Shown piece after piece: positions 5,525 through 6,594 of a stretch of 6,594 nt of DNA. This DNA comes from Bacillota bacterium (GTDB lineage Bacteria > Bacillota > Sulfobacillia > RBS10-35 > JAJYVN01). The stretch covers positions 1 through 6,594 of the forward strand of contig JAKAUG010000474.1 in the NCBI GenBank assembly GCA_021827805.1, given 5' to 3'. A model generated the notes under the pieces. That model worked only from the letters and a program-made list of their open reading frames with translations. It was not told where the DNA came from and did not search any database. The translations under genes were made by a program, and so were the position numbers. Each line of letters starts with the position of its first letter. Positions within the stretch are counted from its first letter, which is position 1.

Positions 5525-6585
5525 TCGCCACGGAACACCCGCTGTGCCTGGGGCTGGAGACCAGCTGCGACGAGACGGCCGCCGCGGTGGTCAGCCGGGC
5601 GGGGGAAGTGCTGAGCAGCGTGGTGGCCAGCCAGGCGCAGCTGCACGCGCAGTTCGGGGGCGTGGTGCCCGAGGTCGCCGCCCGGCGCCACCTGGAGGCC
5701 TCCCTGCCCGTGGTGGAGAGGGCGCTGAGCGAGGCGGGCGTGCGCTGGGAGCGGATCTCACTGCTGGCCGTGACGCGCGGGCCCGGACTGCCGGCCGCGC
5801 TGCTGGTGGGCCTGGCGGTCGGTAAGGCCCTGGCCCTGGCCCGTGGCCTGCCCCTGGTGGGGGTCAATCACCTCGCCGGGCACCTGTATGCGCACGCGCT
5901 GGGGGACCCAGGCCAGAACGCCCGGTCCCTGCCGCGGCCGGCCGTTGGGCTGGTGGTCTCCGGCTCGCACACCGATCTGTGCCTTCTGCCCGCCGCCGGG
6001 GGGCTGGTGCTGCTCGGCACCACGCTGGACGACGCGGCGGGCGAGGCCCTGGACAAGGTGGCTCGCCTGCTTGGGCTTGGCTACCCCGGAGGGCCTGCCC
6101 TCGAGCGGGCCGCGCGGGAGGGCGACCCGACCCGGCTCTCCCTGCCCCGGCCGCTGGGCCTGCTGCGTGGTCCGAGGCAGGAACAGCCTGGCGTGGTGGG
6201 CGGGCAGTACGCCTTCAGCTTCAGCGGCCTCAAGACCGCGGTGGCCACCGCCTTCGGCCGGGACCCGGGCCTCGCGGTCCCGGACGTGGCGGCCGCCTTC
6301 CAGCAGGCCGTGGTGGACACCCTGGTGCAGCGCACGCTCTCCGCGGTGCGGGACCACCGTGTGCACACCGTCCTGTTGGCGGGCGGGGTGGCGGCCAACG
6401 GGCTGTTGCGCACGCGCCTGCACACCGAACTCCATGCGCTCGGCGTCGAGTTGCGCGTGCCGCCGGTGCGGTACTGCACCGACAACGCGGCGATGATCGC
6501 GGCGGCGGGCTGGATGGCCTGGCAGCAGGGCGGGGCCGCGGACTGGGACCTGGACGTGGACCCCGGACTGCCGCTGGCGCTCTGA
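5521..6585 (+). CDS. tsaD: tRNA N6-threonylcarbamoyladenosine (t6A37) transferase TsaD
   Basis: TsaD (Kae1/Qri7/YgjD family) is the metal-dependent subunit that transfers threonylcarbamoyl from its AMP adduct to A37 of ANN-decoding tRNAs, acting with TsaB and TsaE. The protein has 354 residues, full length for the family. Motifs in order: LCLGLETSCDETAAAVV (8-24), HAQFGGVVPEVAARRHLE (42-59), TRGPGLPAALLVGLAVGKA (85-103), metal ligands H117 and H121 in VNHLAGHLYA, VSGSHTDL (146-153; usually VSGGHT), TLDDAAGEALDKVARLLGL (168-186) with YPGGP, YAFSFSGLKTAV (230-241), LLAGGVAANGLLR (285-297) and CTDNAAMIAAAGW (319-331), where D321 is the third metal ligand. All expected key residues are present. 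ATG 5521 overlaps the rimI stop by four bases and follows GGGGGAG by five. It is the last gene of the operon in this window; only nine bases follow its stop, so nothing can be said about what comes next. Confidence 0.97.
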   Translation: MIATEHPLCLGLETSCDETAAAVVSRAGEVLSSVVASQAQLHAQFGGVVPEVAARRHLEASLPVVERALSEAGVRWERISLLAVTRGPGLPAALLVGLAVGKALALARGLPLVGVNHLAGHLYAHALGDPGQNARSLPRPAVGLVVSGSHTDLCLLPAAGGLVLLGTTLDDAAGEALDKVARLLGLGYPGGPALERAAREGDPTRLSLPRPLGLLRGPRQEQPGVVGGQYAFSFSGLKTAVATAFGRDPGLAVPDVAAAFQQAVVDTLVQRTLSAVRDHRVHTVLLAGGVAANGLLRTRLHTELHALGVELRVPPVRYCTDNAAMIAAAGWMAWQQGGAADWDLDVDPGLPLAL

Positions 6586-6594
6586 CGACCCGGG

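Overview
The window is very GC-rich bacterial chromosomal DNA, with GTG and TTG starts used alongside ATG and clear purine-rich ribosome binding sites. A family 4 (4Fe-4S) uracil-DNA glycosylase and a tsaE-tsaB-rimI-tsaD operon would suit a high-GC, possibly thermophilic Firmicute-type lineage (Symbiobacterium-, Thermaerobacter- or Limnochorda-like). That placement is inference from gene content and composition only; no rRNA or lineage marker is present.

Layout, left to right. (1) Bases 1-600, plus strand: the 3' part of a family 4 uracil-DNA glycosylase gene whose start lies outside the window. (2) 623-1142, minus strand, convergent with it: a small membrane-protein gene that appears broken by one extra base near 1027-1034. 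(3) 1143-2543: about 1.4 kb with no intact gene. Its centre (about 1552-2127, plus strand) is the decayed C-terminal part of a beta-CASP metallo-beta-lactamase ribonuclease. This remnant has one clear frame change, an apparent internal deletion and no N-terminal metal-binding domain. A perfect 30-base palindrome sits inside it. (4) 2544-3446 and 3505-3696, minus strand: a 300-residue protein that resembles a PD-(D/E)XK nuclease-like fold of the MmcB type, preceded by a 63-residue protein of unknown function; they probably form a two-gene unit. (5) 3766-6585, plus strand, divergent from that unit: tsaE, tsaB, rimI and tsaD, tightly packed with two 4-base overlaps.

The operon encodes the threonylcarbamoyl-transfer part of tRNA t6A37 synthesis: TsaD is the catalytic subunit, TsaB its heterodimer partner and TsaE the ATPase. 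The ribosomal-protein N-acetyltransferase RimI is a usual neighbour. TsaC/YwlC, which makes the threonylcarbamoyl-AMP donor, is not in the window. The glycosylase removes uracil from DNA and has no evident link to the operon.

Most of the window is ordinary housekeeping sequence. The less ordinary parts are the patch of gene decay at 1.0-2.1 kb, the palindrome within it, and the unrecognised nuclease-like gene with its small partner. I saw no CRISPR array, tRNA, rRNA, transposase or phage gene, and no convincing new multi-gene system.
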